15,076 bases of DNA from an uncultured Collinsella sp. (GTDB lineage Bacteria > Actinomycetota > Coriobacteriia > Coriobacteriales > Coriobacteriaceae), in contig CAAFEY010000011.1 of NCBI GenBank assembly GCA_900761995.1, positions 1-15,076 of the forward strand, in the 5' to 3' direction. A model generated the notes under the pieces. The model made no database searches, was not told the DNA's origin, and was given only the letters and a program-made list of their open reading frames with translations. The translations under genes and the position numbers were made by a program. Shown in pieces: positions 7,370-14,955 of this stretch. The number at the start of each line of letters is the position of its first letter. The first letter of the stretch is position 1.

Positions 7370-8200
7370 ATGGGTTGCGAGCACGCACAAGCAGCCAGCG
7401 GTCAAACCGCGCCGCAGGAATTTGAAGAAAACACGTTGTCCGAGGTCAAACGCGTTATCGCCGTGCTTTCCGGCAAGGGCGGCGTCGGCAAGTCATTCGT
7501 CACCGGCGCCATCGCCACCGAACTTGCCCGTCACGGCCATAAGGTCGGCGTCCTCGATGCCGACATTACCGGCCCCTCTATCCCTAAGATGTTCGGCATG
7601 AGCGGACGACATGTCCACGCCCTCGGCAACCTTATGCTGCCCGAAATCTCCGAGCACGGCGTCAAGGTTATGAGCTCCAACCTGCTGCTCCAAAACGAAA
7701 CCGACCCTGTCCTCTGGCGCGGTCCGGTTATCGCGGGTGCCATCAGGCAGTTCTGGAGCGAGACCTCCTGGGGCCCCATCGACTACCTGCTGGTCGACAT
7801 GCCTCCGGGAACGGGCGACGTCGCCCTCACCGTCTTCCAGTCGCTGCCCGTCGATGGCATCGTCATCGTCACGAGCCCGCAGGATCTGGTCTCGATGATC
7901 GTCGCCAAGGCGGTCAACATGGCCGAGAAGATGAACGTCCCCATTCTGGGCATCGTCGAGAACATGAGCTATATCGAGTGCCCCGATTGCGGCAAGAAGA
8001 TCGAGGTCTTTGGCAAGAGCAAGCTCCCCGAGGTCGCCGAGCGCTATAACCTCGAAATCTTGGGCCAGCTTCCCATCAATCCGGCACTCGCCGAAGCCTG
8101 CGATAAGGGTAAGGTCGAGACTGCACTGCCCGACGGCATGCTGCCCCAGGCCGTCTCTGCCGTCGAGGCCATTGCCCCGCACGAGACCGACGAGGCCTAA
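7370..8200 (+). CDS. mrp: Mrp/NBP35 (ApbC) family Fe-S cluster carrier ATPase
   Basis: Cytosolic P-loop ATPase of 276 residues thought to hold and pass Fe-S clusters to target proteins. The deviant Walker A GKGGVGKS is at 35-42, followed by VLDADITGPSIPKMFGM (61-77), the Walker B-like LLVDMPPGTGD (140-150) and VTSPQDLVSMIVAKAVNM. GIVENMSYIECPDCGKK (194-210) holds the C204-x-x-C207 pair that bridges the cluster between two subunits. The short N-terminus has a lone Cys (C3) and no MIP18/DUF59 domain, as in many short-form Mrp proteins. The ATG at 7370 has AAAGGAG 6 bases upstream; the more distal ATG at 7313 sits inside the -10 box. The next gene begins on the base after this stop codon, so the two are almost certainly cotranscribed. 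Confidence 0.95.
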   Translation: MGCEHAQAASGQTAPQEFEENTLSEVKRVIAVLSGKGGVGKSFVTGAIATELARHGHKVGVLDADITGPSIPKMFGMSGRHVHALGNLMLPEISEHGVKVMSSNLLLQNETDPVLWRGPVIAGAIRQFWSETSWGPIDYLLVDMPPGTGDVALTVFQSLPVDGIVIVTSPQDLVSMIVAKAVNMAEKMNVPILGIVENMSYIECPDCGKKIEVFGKSKLPEVAERYNLEILGQLPINPALAEACDKGKVETALPDGMLPQAVSAVEAIAPHETDEA

Positions 8201-9472
8201 GTGAACGCAAACGCCTTCTATGACGTCTTGGTAATCGGCGGCGGGGCCTCGGGTCTCGCCGCCGCCATTACGGCCGCACGCGCCGGCAAAAGCGTCTGCA
8301 TCGTTGAGCGCGATGTTGCCTGCGGCCTTAAGATACTTGCGACCGGAAACGGCCGCTGCAACCTTTCCAACGAATCAATCGATTTCCAGCGGTATAACCA
8401 CCCCGCGTTCGTTGAATCCGTCATGGGCCCCCAGCCCGAGCAAGAGCTCAGCAGCTTCTTCTCCTCGCTGGGCATCATGACGACTTCCGAGGAAGGCCGG
8501 CTGTACCCGCGCTCCCTTCGTGCCGAATCGGTGCGCGACGCGTTTCTTAACGCTTGCAATCGCCTGGGCATCACCTTAATCTGCGGGGCAAACGTTGCCT
8601 CGGCATCCAAAGCTCCCGAGGGCTGGGCGCTTCAAATAGACCGTCCCGCGCGGACGCTCAAGGCAAAAAAGCACGACGACCGAAAAACAGAGGTCCGCTC
8701 GCTTCGGAAGGCGCTTGCCGACGCACCTCGCAAGAACGAGACGCTGCAAACAAAGGCTGTGATTATCGCCACGGGTGGCAACCCTGCCGACATCGCACAG
8801 CTGTTCAATCTTCCCCTCACGCCGCAGCGCCCCGTCCTCTGCCCCGTATCAGCATCAGTCGTTGGCGACCAGACGGCGCTCAAGACCTTGGATGGCCTGC
8901 GCGTCCGCGCCCGTCTGACGCTCACCCGCAATCATGAGGAACTCTGGCGCGAAGACGGCGAAGTGCTCTTCCGAACCTTTGGCATCTCGGGCGTTGCCGC
9001 CTTCAACCTCTCCCGTCGTATCCAGCGCGGCGATACGATCCTGCTCGACGTTTTCCCCGACCTCTCCAAAGACGAGTTGCTCGATATGCTCAACCGGCGC
9101 GTTGAGCTGCTCGGCGGCTTTTCGCCCCGCGATCCCCGTTGGCTCGACGGCATGCTCGCCCCGCAACTCTCCCGCGTCGTCTGTACAGCGTTCGAGCAGT
9201 GCCATCCAGGCTCCAACGATGTCATCCACCTGGTCTCGATCCTCAAGCACTTTAAGTTGCTCGTCGAGGGAACAGCCGAGGAGCGCTCGGCACAGGTCAT
9301 ACGTGGCGGCATACCCATCGAGACTATCTCGATACCCAGCCTTCGCGCGAACGCCGCAGTCGGAGCCCCGCTTTGCGTCTGCGGCGAAGCACTCGATATC
9401 GACGCCGACTGCGGTGGCTTCAACCTTGCATGGGCGTGGCTTTCGGGCATTCGCGCTGCAAGTAACCCATAG
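8201..9472 (+). CDS. HI0933/BaiN-family FAD-binding oxidoreductase
   Basis: Flavoprotein of 423 residues in the COG2081 group (E. coli YhiN, H. influenzae HI0933, clostridial BaiN). The substrate is unknown for most members. The FAD-binding GGGASGLAAA is at 13-22 and the family mark KILATGNGRCNLSN at 44-57. VIIATGGNP near 187 marks the second dinucleotide contact, and FRTFGISGVAAFNLSRR is the HI0933 insert-domain motif. The C-terminus carries GEALDIDADCGGFNLAWAWLSG. A Lys/Arg-rich stretch at about 149-182 looks like an extra insertion. The start is GTG at 8201, immediately after the mrp TAA, with only a weak GAGG upstream, which suggests translational coupling. The bile-acid role of BaiN should not be assumed, because the family is broad and no bai neighbours are present. 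Confidence 0.9.
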   Translation: MNANAFYDVLVIGGGASGLAAAITAARAGKSVCIVERDVACGLKILATGNGRCNLSNESIDFQRYNHPAFVESVMGPQPEQELSSFFSSLGIMTTSEEGRLYPRSLRAESVRDAFLNACNRLGITLICGANVASASKAPEGWALQIDRPARTLKAKKHDDRKTEVRSLRKALADAPRKNETLQTKAVIIATGGNPADIAQLFNLPLTPQRPVLCPVSASVVGDQTALKTLDGLRVRARLTLTRNHEELWREDGEVLFRTFGISGVAAFNLSRRIQRGDTILLDVFPDLSKDELLDMLNRRVELLGGFSPRDPRWLDGMLAPQLSRVVCTAFEQCHPGSNDVIHLVSILKHFKLLVEGTAEERSAQVIRGGIPIETISIPSLRANAAVGAPLCVCGEALDIDADCGGFNLAWAWLSGIRAASNP

Positions 9473-9481
9473 CCGCGCAGT

Positions 9482-9487
9482 TATAAT
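9482..9487 (+). promoter_or_regulatory. Candidate -10 box for the COG2509 gene
   Basis: A perfect TATAAT lies 9 bases after the stop of the upstream flavoprotein gene. No good -35 is seen 16-19 bases upstream, which falls inside the end of that gene. Transcription would start near 9494, directly before the hairpin at 9501. Confidence 0.4.
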
Positions 9488-9500
9488 CAAAACGCATTCG

Positions 9501-9532
9501 GGCCGTCTGGGATACCGGACGGCCTCTTTCTT
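9501..9532 (+). terminator. Terminator-like hairpin between the two flavoprotein genes
   Basis: GGCCGTCTGG (9501-9510) pairs with CCGGACGGCC (9515-9524) over ten base pairs, one of them U-G, around a GATA loop. TCTTTCTT follows, a moderate U-tract. It sits 28 bases after the stop of the upstream gene and 26 bases before the next ATG. It may end the mrp-flavoprotein transcript, and it also lies inside the leader expected from the TATAAT at 9482. Confidence 0.6.
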
Positions 9533-9550
9533 GCCTCTAAGGAGACCTCG

Positions 9551-11191
9551 ATGATCGAAATCACCCAAGTCAACGCGTCGCTCGATGAAGCCGGCGATGA
9601 AAATGCCTGCCTCATTGTTGGCAAGCGAGTCGCCAAGCGCGTCCTACGTTGCAAGGACTCCGAGATCAAGTCCATCGAGCTCCACCGCAAGTCAATCGAT
9701 GCTCGCAAAAAACGAGACGTCCATTTTATCCTGAGCTTTCGTGTTGAGCTGACTAGTCCCCACCTCGAGCGAGAAGCGGTCGACGGCGTTTCCGAGCGTG
9801 ACCGCTCGCGCGTACGCACGATAGAAGACGATGGGCCTTCATTCCCCTCCCCCGTCTCCGACGCACCTCAAGAACGCCCTGTCGTTGTCGGCGCCGGATG
9901 CGCCGGCCTTTTCGCTGCGCTTACGCTCGCCGAAGCAGGTCTTAAGCCCTTGCTCATCGAGCGCGGCGACCCGGCATTTCGCCGCTCGCATGCGATCGAC
10001 CTCTTTCTAAAGGAGCGCATCCTCGACCCCGAGAGCAATATCCAGTTTGGCCTGGGCGGCGCGGGAACCTTCTCGGACGGCAAACTCAATACGGGAACCA
10101 AAAATCCCGCCCATCGCCTTATCCTCGAAACCTTCGTCGAGGCGGGTGCGCCCCGCAATATTCTGTGGGATGCCAAGCCGCACATTGGCTCCGACATCCT
10201 TCCCACGGTTGTCACCGCTATATCCCAGCGCATCGAGCAGCTCGGAGGTGTCGTCCGTTATCGAACGAAGCTCGTCGACATTCGCATCGACGCGTCCGGC
10301 GCCGTCACCGGTATTGATGTCCAATCGTCCCAAGACGCCGCTTACGAGCCAATCGAGACAAAGCACCTCATCCTCGCCTGCGGGCATTCTGCTCGCGATA
10401 TTTTTGAGCTCCTTAAGGACCACAATGTGGCCCTCGCACAAAAGACCTTTGCCATGGGCGTTCGCATCGAGCATCCGCAGCGCGACATCGACCGAGCCCA
10501 ATATGGAACCTCGGCGGGACATCCAGCGCTCGGGGCAGCCCCCTACAAACTTGTTGCCCATCTTCCCAACGGCCGGAGCGTGTTCTCGTTTTGCATGTGC
10601 CCCGGCGGACAGGTTGTCGCCGCCTCTTCCGAGCAGGGTCACTTGTGCGTCAACGGGGCCAGTCTCAATGCCCGCGACGGACGCAACGCAAATGCCGCCC
10701 TGCTCGTTAACGTCACGCCTGAGGACCTTCCCAACGATGACCCGCTCGCCGGCATCGAGCTCCAGCGTGCCTGCGAGGCGGCCGCCTATCGCCTGGGCGG
10801 TTCCAACTGGAACGCACCGGCACAACTCGTCGGAGATTTCCTCGCAGGACGCGCCAGCAAGGCGCCCGGAAAGGTAAAGCCCACCTATCCGCTCGGTGTG
10901 ACCTGGACGGCAATTGACGAAGCCCTACCGCAGCATATCGTCGAGTCGCTCCGCCTGGGACTTCCCCTACTCGGAAAAAAGCTACGAGGCTACGACCGTC
11001 CCGATGCCGTTCTTACCGGCGTGGAGACTCGTTCGAGCTCACCGGTCACTGTCACCCGAGACCGAACGTGCCATGCCGTGTCGACCCCGGGCCTCTACCC
11101 TTGTGGTGAGGGAGCTGGATATGCCGGCGGCATCATGAGCGCGGCCACCGACGGCATCCGTTGTGCTGAAGCCCTGATCGCAGACCTCTAA
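9551..11191 (+). CDS. COG2509 FAD-dependent dehydrogenase, function unknown
   Basis: Flavoprotein of 546 residues, the usual size for this uncharacterised family. A small N-terminal alpha/beta domain (about 1-70, with basic HRKSIDARKKRDVHF and FRVEL) is joined by a charged, proline-rich linker (75-108) to a Rossmann FAD domain. That domain begins VVVGAGCAGLFAALTLAEAG, with GAGCAG at 114-119 and the ribose-binding acid E137. Further family marks are FSDGKLNTGTKNP, GVRIEHPQRDID, FCMCPGGQVVAAS, and near the C-terminus PCGEGAGYAGGIMSAATDG, the second FAD contact. The ATG at 9551 has AAGGAG 6 bases upstream. It follows the HI0933-type flavoprotein by 78 bases, which hold a candidate promoter and a hairpin, so it may be separately controlled. 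The enzyme reaction is not known to me. Confidence 0.9.
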   Translation: MIEITQVNASLDEAGDENACLIVGKRVAKRVLRCKDSEIKSIELHRKSIDARKKRDVHFILSFRVELTSPHLEREAVDGVSERDRSRVRTIEDDGPSFPSPVSDAPQERPVVVGAGCAGLFAALTLAEAGLKPLLIERGDPAFRRSHAIDLFLKERILDPESNIQFGLGGAGTFSDGKLNTGTKNPAHRLILETFVEAGAPRNILWDAKPHIGSDILPTVVTAISQRIEQLGGVVRYRTKLVDIRIDASGAVTGIDVQSSQDAAYEPIETKHLILACGHSARDIFELLKDHNVALAQKTFAMGVRIEHPQRDIDRAQYGTSAGHPALGAAPYKLVAHLPNGRSVFSFCMCPGGQVVAASSEQGHLCVNGASLNARDGRNANAALLVNVTPEDLPNDDPLAGIELQRACEAAAYRLGGSNWNAPAQLVGDFLAGRASKAPGKVKPTYPLGVTWTAIDEALPQHIVESLRLGLPLLGKKLRGYDRPDAVLTGVETRSSSPVTVTRDRTCHAVSTPGLYPCGEGAGYAGGIMSAATDGIRCAEALIADL

Positions 11192-11219
11192 CGCACAAAT
11201 TCCAGCGCGCAAAAGACAT

Positions 11220-11251
11220 AGGCCCCGAGCTCCACAGGGAACTCGGGGCCT
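11220..11251. terminator. Bidirectional terminator between the COG2509 gene and uvrB
   Basis: AGGCCCCGAG (11220-11229) pairs perfectly with CTCGGGGCCT (11242-11251) around a 12-base loop that can pair further. The plus-strand tail is TGTTCGTTATTTCTT and the minus-strand tail is ATGTCTTTTGCG, so both sides have a moderate U-tract. It lies 28 bases after the plus-strand stop and 5 bases after the uvrB stop, serving both convergent genes. Confidence 0.8.
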
Positions 11252-11256
11252 GTTCG

Positions 11257-13497
11257 TTATTTCTTAAACCGTGCACCCTGGCGTTTTCTGCCCGATGCGA
11301 ACGTGGAACCCTTGCGGGCCTGCGAGCGTAAGCGCTCGATTGTCTCGTCCTCAGACGCACCCTCGAGCATCGCCCGAATCTGAACGACAGCATCGCGCAG
11401 GCGCGCCGCCTCCTCAAAGTCCATAGCGGCAGAAGCGTTACGCATATCCTCTTCCATGGTTTCGACGATCCGCACAAGCTCGTCATGCGGCAGTTCTTCC
11501 AACTGCTCCGCAAGTGTCTGCTCGGGCGCCACCGTTTCCAGCACACCGCCCTCGCCCGACTCATCGGGCGTATAGAATGCGCCATGGCCAAGAGAGTCGC
11601 CCTTCGAGCGTCCCTTGGAGCCCACAGTTTTTTCGGCCTCGGCAATAAAACTTGAGATGTCGTTGATGGCCTTGCGCACTGTCTTGGGCACAATGCCATG
11701 TTCTTCGTTATATGCCATCTGAATCTCACGACGGCGCTGCGTCTCCTCGATGGCCTCTTTCATCGAATCGGTCACAACGTCTGCATACATGATGACTTCA
11801 CCATCGGCGTTACGGGCCGCACGGCCAATCGTCTGAATCAGCGAACGGCGGTTGCGCAAGAAGCCTTCCTTATCGGCATCGAGAATTGCCACCAGTGAGA
11901 CCTCGGGAAGATCCAAGCCCTCGCGAAGCAGGTTGATGCCAACGAGAACATCGATCTTGCCCTCGCGCAGCGTTCGCAGGATCTCGACACGGTCCATTGT
12001 CGCCGTATCAGAGTGCATGTAATTGACCTTAATGCCCGCGTCGAGCAGATGGTCGGTCAGGTCCTCGGCCATGCGCTTGGTCAACGTGGTCACCAGCACG
12101 CGCTCCTTGCGGGCAACGCGCTCGCGAATCTCGTCCTCAAGATCGTCAATCTGGCCGCGTACTGGACGCACGTCAATCTTGGGGTCGAGCAGGCCGGTCG
12201 GACGAATAATCTGCTCCACGTCGTTTTGGCTCACCCGCAGCTCGTAGTCGCCCGGCGTGGCCGAAACATAGATAAACTGGGGGATCCTTGCCTCAAACTC
12301 ATCGAAACGAAGCGGGCGGTTATCGAGCGCCGAGGGCAGGCGAAAACCGTGTTCCACCAGCGTCACCTTACGCGAGCGGTCACCTTCGTGCATGCCGCGA
12401 ATCTGCGGCACCGTCACATGGCTCTCATCGATGATGCAGAGCATATCCTTGGGAAAGTAATCGATTAGGGTAAACGGCGGCTCACCCGGCTTGCGACCGT
12501 CCAGATGACGCGAGTAGTTCTCGATGCCGTTGCAAAAGCCCATCGTCTCGAGCATCTCAAGATCATAATCGGTGCGCTGCTGCAGACGCTGCGCCTCGAG
12601 CAACTTGTCGGTCGCCTTGAGCTCCGCCACGCGCTTCTCGCACTCTTCACTGATCGATTTCAGAGCGGCCTTGACCTTCGGCTTCTCGGTCACGTAGTGT
12701 GATGCCGGCCATACGGGGATGGCCTCGTACTCACGAAGCATCTCACCGGTGACCTCATCGATCTCGGCAATCAGCTCGACCTCGTCGCCAAAGAACTCAA
12801 ACCGCAACGGATGCTCGGCATAAGGCGGATACACGTCGACAACATCGCCGCGCACGCGGAACGTGCCACGCGCCAGGTCATAGTCATTGCGATCATATTG
12901 AATGTCGATAAGCGCATGGATAAAGTCATCGCGCTCGAGCGGCACCTTCTTGTCGACGTTTGGAGCCAGACCCGCATAGTCCTCAGGAGAGCCAATGCCA
13001 TAGATACACGAGACCGATGCGACAACGATCACATCACGTCGAGAGAGCAGTGACGCGGTCGCCTGATGGCGCAGCATCTCGACCTCTTCGTTAATCGAGG
13101 AGTCTTTCTCGATATATGTATCGCTTTGCGGCACATACGCCTCGGGCTGATAGTAGTCGTAGTACGAGACGAAGTAGACCACAGCGTTATTGGGAAAGAA
13201 CTCTTTGAGCTCGCTCGCAAGCTGAGCGGCGAGCGTTTTATTCGGAGCCATGACAAGGGTCGGCTTACCCAAGGCCTCAATGGTTTTGGCCATCGTAAAA
13301 GTCTTACCCGAACCAGTCACACCCAGCAAAACCTGATAGCGGTCTCCGTCCCTCACGCCCCGCACAAGTGACTCAATGGCCTTAGGCTGGGAACCAGCGG
13401 GCTCGTATGGAGACACGACCTTAAACGGCACATCAGCGCCCTCAACGCCAAAGCGCTTAAGTTCACCACCAACGCGTTCTACTTCAAATTCCGCCAT
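11257..13497 (-). CDS. uvrB: Excinuclease ABC subunit B (UvrB)
   Basis: DNA-damage verification helicase of nucleotide excision repair; it is loaded by UvrA and recruits UvrC. The conserved N-terminal PFKVVSPYEPAGSQP begins near 24. Walker A GVTGSGKT is at 59-66, and the damage-probing beta-hairpin region (YYDYYQPEAYVPQSDTYIEK) at about 112-131. IDESHV is the helicase motif II, and QTIGRAARN the arginine-finger motif VI. A C-terminal UVR motif (LPHDELVRIVETMEEDM, then DFEEAARLRDAV) is the UvrC contact. At 746 residues it is longer than the usual 660-690, through about 20 extra N-terminal residues, a longer linker before the UVR motif and a basic tail. The ATG at 13497-13495 has TAGGAG 6 bases upstream; seven further upstream codons are discounted. 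It follows the transglycosylase gene by 51 bases on the same strand. Confidence 0.98.
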   Translation of the reverse strand: MAEFEVERVGGELKRFGVEGADVPFKVVSPYEPAGSQPKAIESLVRGVRDGDRYQVLLGVTGSGKTFTMAKTIEALGKPTLVMAPNKTLAAQLASELKEFFPNNAVVYFVSYYDYYQPEAYVPQSDTYIEKDSSINEEVEMLRHQATASLLSRRDVIVVASVSCIYGIGSPEDYAGLAPNVDKKVPLERDDFIHALIDIQYDRNDYDLARGTFRVRGDVVDVYPPYAEHPLRFEFFGDEVELIAEIDEVTGEMLREYEAIPVWPASHYVTEKPKVKAALKSISEECEKRVAELKATDKLLEAQRLQQRTDYDLEMLETMGFCNGIENYSRHLDGRKPGEPPFTLIDYFPKDMLCIIDESHVTVPQIRGMHEGDRSRKVTLVEHGFRLPSALDNRPLRFDEFEARIPQFIYVSATPGDYELRVSQNDVEQIIRPTGLLDPKIDVRPVRGQIDDLEDEIRERVARKERVLVTTLTKRMAEDLTDHLLDAGIKVNYMHSDTATMDRVEILRTLREGKIDVLVGINLLREGLDLPEVSLVAILDADKEGFLRNRRSLIQTIGRAARNADGEVIMYADVVTDSMKEAIEETQRRREIQMAYNEEHGIVPKTVRKAINDISSFIAEAEKTVGSKGRSKGDSLGHGAFYTPDESGEGGVLETVAPEQTLAEQLEELPHDELVRIVETMEEDMRNASAAMDFEEAARLRDAVVQIRAMLEGASEDETIERLRSQARKGSTFASGRKRQGARFKK

Positions 13498-13522
13498 GGA
13501 TACTCCTAACTCGTACATCTGC

Positions 13523-13528
13523 AGTATA
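13523..13528 (-). promoter_or_regulatory. Possible -10 box for uvrB
   Basis: Reading the minus strand, TATACT (13528-13523) lies about 25 bases before the uvrB ATG, in the 51-base gap after the transglycosylase gene. No convincing -35 is seen. uvrB may instead be read only from the coaE promoter. No LexA box resembling the uvrA one was found. Confidence 0.25.
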
Positions 13529-13548
13529 CGCAGGCGGTGGGCTTAGTC

Positions 13549-14130
13549 CTATACGAACCGATCGGGATAGAGAGTCTTATATCGAACCCAGGCATTATTG
13601 ACGCGAATCAGATAAGCCTGAGTTTCAGGGAAGGTAATCGCATTATGGAGTGACGTGTTCTGCTGCGCCCATCCGTCGACATTGCCCATACCGGCGTTAT
13701 AGGCGGCGATGGCACTATCCGTCGACCCGTTGAAATAGGCGAGAAGATACGAGAGGTATGCGCAGCCAAACTCGATATTCGTAGCCGGATCGTTAAGATT
13801 GTCGACCGAATACTCCCCTCCGTCGACAAGGCCCTTGGCGATCATGTCCTGGGCAGTCTCGGGCATCAGCTGCATCAATCCCTGAGCACCCTGATTCGAC
13901 TCGGCCTCGGGATCCCAATTCGATTCCGACTTAATGACAGCGCACACCAGATACGGATCCAGATTATGCGAAATACTGGATTGCTTTACATACGCCTCGT
14001 AGTCAATCGGATACAGCGGCTTAAAGAAAGCGGCAGGAGCACACGAGTAGACGAGCGAAATAAGGCCGAAGACGAACACAACGGCAAGTGGCGCCACGCG
14101 ATACCACGTAAAGAAACGTGCCTTAGGCAT
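13549..14130 (-). CDS. Membrane-anchored lytic transglycosylase (SLT domain)
   Basis: Cell-wall enzyme of 193 residues that would cleave the MurNAc-GlcNAc bond of peptidoglycan outside the membrane, forming the 1,6-anhydro product. A hydrophobic segment at about 11-30 anchors or exports it; C30 follows LVYS, a poor lipobox, so a lipoprotein is possible but unproven. The Slt/goose-lysozyme-like domain spans about 42-190. The catalytic Glu is E69 in IKSESNWDPEAES, followed by GAQGLMQLMPETA (81-93), the NDPATNIEFGCAYLSYLL stretch, and AIAAYNAGMGNVDGW (140-154). All match family-1 transglycosylases. The ATG at 14130-14128 has GGAGGAGG upstream and overlaps the end of coaE by 8 bases, so the two are translationally linked. 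Confidence 0.92.
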   Translation of the reverse strand: MPKARFFTWYRVAPLAVVFVFGLISLVYSCAPAAFFKPLYPIDYEAYVKQSSISHNLDPYLVCAVIKSESNWDPEAESNQGAQGLMQLMPETAQDMIAKGLVDGGEYSVDNLNDPATNIEFGCAYLSYLLAYFNGSTDSAIAAYNAGMGNVDGWAQQNTSLHNAITFPETQAYLIRVNNAWVRYKTLYPDRFV

Positions 14131-14764
14131 CGGCCTCCTCCTTATCCGGAGTATCTATAAACCCGTGGCATGCAAGCCATGAGTCAAGCTGCTCAAAGAG
14201 CGAATTATCGGCTGCCGAATTATCAATCACCGTTGTAGCGAGATTGCACAGCGCAGACTCATCGGGCTGGCAAGCAGAACGGGCATCGAAATCAGATGGC
14301 TCCATGCCACGTTGAATAGCGCGCTCGCGACGAACTGACAAAGGGGCGCTAATGACCAGAATTTCATCAGCCAAGCCAAATGCATCCTCAAAACCAGTCG
14401 GAGCTGAAACCTCGACCACCGCAAAGGGATAACGGGGAGATGAAACCGTGCAACAAACCGGATCGAGAATCCTAAGAGAAAGCTGTTCAATCAGAACGGG
14501 ATGCACGATGCCATTGAGCCGTGCGACCGAATCAGGAGAAGCGAAAGCTCGAGAAGCGAGGATACTGCGGCGAATGCCGCCTTCCTCATCCAAAATGTCC
14601 CAACCGAATTCATCCGCGAGAGCATTGACGATATCAGAGCCCGGCACATACAGCGATTTTGCAAGCTCATCCAGATCGATAAGCATAGCGCCACGAGATT
14701 CGAAATAGCGGCAGGCAGTCGACTTACCCGAAGCAATATTGCCCAAGACAAATACGGTAAACAT
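14123..14764 (-). CDS. coaE: Dephospho-CoA kinase (CoaE)
   Basis: Cytosolic enzyme of 213 residues for the last step of coenzyme A synthesis, phosphorylating dephospho-CoA with ATP. P-loop GNIASGKST is at 8-16, D30-x-D32 in IDLDELAKSLYVPG follows, and ARLNGIVHPVL (81-91) is the family HP motif. RRERAIQRGMEPSDFDARSACQ (145-166) is the lid and Arg/Gln region, and TVIDN is the C-terminal core strand. The usual PLLFE motif reads APTGFE here (121-126). I chose the ATG at 14764-14762; a TTG directly before it is in frame, but the GGGAGGG ribosome site is better spaced from the ATG. It is the first gene of a coaE-transglycosylase-uvrB unit, downstream of the rRNA operon terminator. Confidence 0.92.
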   Translation of the reverse strand: MFTVFVLGNIASGKSTACRYFESRGAMLIDLDELAKSLYVPGSDIVNALADEFGWDILDEEGGIRRSILASRAFASPDSVARLNGIVHPVLIEQLSLRILDPVCCTVSSPRYPFAVVEVSAPTGFEDAFGLADEILVISAPLSVRRERAIQRGMEPSDFDARSACQPDESALCNLATTVIDNSAADNSLFEQLDSWLACHGFIDTPDKEEADA

Positions 14765-14792
14765 CAAGCCCTCCCTAACGCCAATGCGAGTA

Positions 14793-14823
14793 ATTATCGC
14801 TCAAATAAACTAGATGGACTCAA
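14793..14823 (-). promoter_or_regulatory. Possible promoter of the coaE unit
   Basis: On the minus strand, TTGAGT (14823-14818) and GATAAT (14798-14793) resemble -35 and -10 boxes at a long 19-base spacing, about 28 bases ahead of the coaE ATG. The A+T-rich 14765-14890 spacer holds nothing else I can name. Because a strong terminator precedes it, coaE needs a promoter in this gap. Confidence 0.35.
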
Positions 14824-14890
14824 AAAACAGCCAAACAGTAAGAGCGCATACGGGGAAGCTAGGTCCCAAAGCACAACATGTATATAACGC

Positions 14891-14919
14891 AAAAAAGGGG
14901 GAGGCCGCGAGGCCTCCCC
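14891..14919 (-). terminator. Intrinsic terminator of the rRNA operon
   Basis: On the minus strand GGGGAGGCC pairs perfectly with GGCCTCCCC around a four-base TCGC loop (arms 14919-14911 and 14906-14898). An extra C and then TTTTTT (14896-14891) follow. It lies about 36 bases after the 5S 3' end. This is the strongest terminator in the window. Confidence 0.93.
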
Positions 14920-14955
14920 TTCTCAGTTCAAGCGTACGGCTCGGTGCCGTCCACC

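Noticed and set aside
7493..8182. A 229-codon minus-strand frame opposite mrp
   Set aside because: The plus strand encodes a complete Mrp with all motifs; the reverse frame is Asp/Gly/Leu-rich shadow sequence.
8201..9472. Naming the flavoprotein BaiN with a bile-acid role
   Set aside because: The HI0933 family is wide and present in bacteria that do not dehydroxylate bile acids; no other bai genes lie in the window.
8855..9568. A 237-codon minus-strand frame opposite the HI0933-family gene
   Set aside because: It is a shadow frame with no ribosome site or recognisable motif, crossing two real plus-strand genes' boundary and a terminator.
10007..10825. A 272-codon minus-strand frame opposite the COG2509 gene
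   Set aside because: Shadow of a clear FAD-binding protein on the plus strand; no family features.
13501..13530. Possible LexA box before uvrB (CGTACATCTGCAG)
   Set aside because: It shares CATCTG with the uvrA site but lacks the CGAAC half-site and a matching second half, so it does not meet the operator pattern.
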